Assembly (NCBI GenBank): GCA_964626415.1
Contig: CAZVFH010000011.1
Location: 1-19,515, forward strand
From: CAZVFH01 sp964626415
GTDB lineage: Bacteria > Patescibacteriota > UBA1384 > XYA2-FULL-43-10 > CAINNR01
Length of the DNA stretch: 19,515 nt
Direction: 5' to 3'
The position numbers were made by a program, and so were the translations under genes. The notes under the pieces were generated by a model, which was given only the letters and a program-made list of their open reading frames with translations, was not told the DNA's origin and searched no databases. How positions within the stretch are numbered: position 1 is the first letter of the stretch; the number at the start of each line of letters is the position of its first letter. Positions 19,440 through 19,515 of the stretch are shown one piece after another.

Positions 19440-19515
19440 TTCCGCCTCCTTGCGCGTGCGCGCGGAGATTCTGTTTTGAAATGCAATTTTTCTAGGTTAA
19501 AATAAAGGGTTAAAA

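Overview
The window looks like a piece of a Candidate Phyla Radiation (Patescibacteria-type) bacterial genome. This is an inference. The DNA is AT-rich, the housekeeping proteins are lean, and unrelated single genes alternate on both strands. Many short palindromic or 7-bp-period repeats lie between genes and, unusually, in frame inside them. TGA, TAA and TAG all serve as stops, so there is no sign of TGA recoding. I cannot name the lineage.

Layout. 1-357 (-) is the N-terminal part of a SAM methyltransferase, cut by the window edge. It is divergent from a GHMP sugar kinase (514-1638) that has its own promoter and terminator. 1903-3175 is an AbiEi/AbiEii-type toxin-antitoxin pair, followed by a large GT-C-like membrane protein (3190-5487). 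5488-6285 holds no protein gene. It contains an AT-rich inverted repeat, a perfect-consensus promoter with a short terminated transcript, a perfect 20-bp inverted repeat, a candidate structured RNA of about 190 nt and two more hairpin elements. Then come a UvrD/PcrA helicase (6286-8313), a secreted DUF348-G5-double-psi-barrel protein coupled to rsmA (8456-10329) and an NRAMP-family transporter (10390-11829). REP-like elements and two small minus-strand orphan genes fill 11830-13127. They are followed by metG (13233-14744), an EamA-type transporter, a GT4 glycosyltransferase, a third minus-strand orphan, a membrane-pyrophosphatase homologue without its catalytic motifs (17377-18891), a DUF3006-like small protein and a small zinc-ribbon-like protein (-).

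Two styles of gene expression are visible. Several housekeeping genes (uvrD, the G5 gene, metG, the pyrophosphatase-like gene) have an extended -10 box 7-8 nt before the ATG and no Shine-Dalgarno sequence, which predicts leaderless mRNAs. The stand-alone small genes and the kinase instead have strong Shine-Dalgarno sequences and their own terminators, and most have a recognisable -35/-10 promoter.

The strongest candidate for something undescribed is the repeat ecology. Tandem repeats with a 7-bp period but different unit sequences, plus several families of palindromic elements, are inserted in frame in UvrD, RsmA, MetRS, the glycosyltransferase and the membrane protein. They make extra low-complexity segments in enzymes that should be essential. 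Related copies lie between genes. The best known parallels are Rickettsia palindromic elements and cyanobacterial heptanucleotide STRR repeats. The second candidate is the structured RNA at about 5962-6154. The third is the pyrophosphatase pseudoenzyme.
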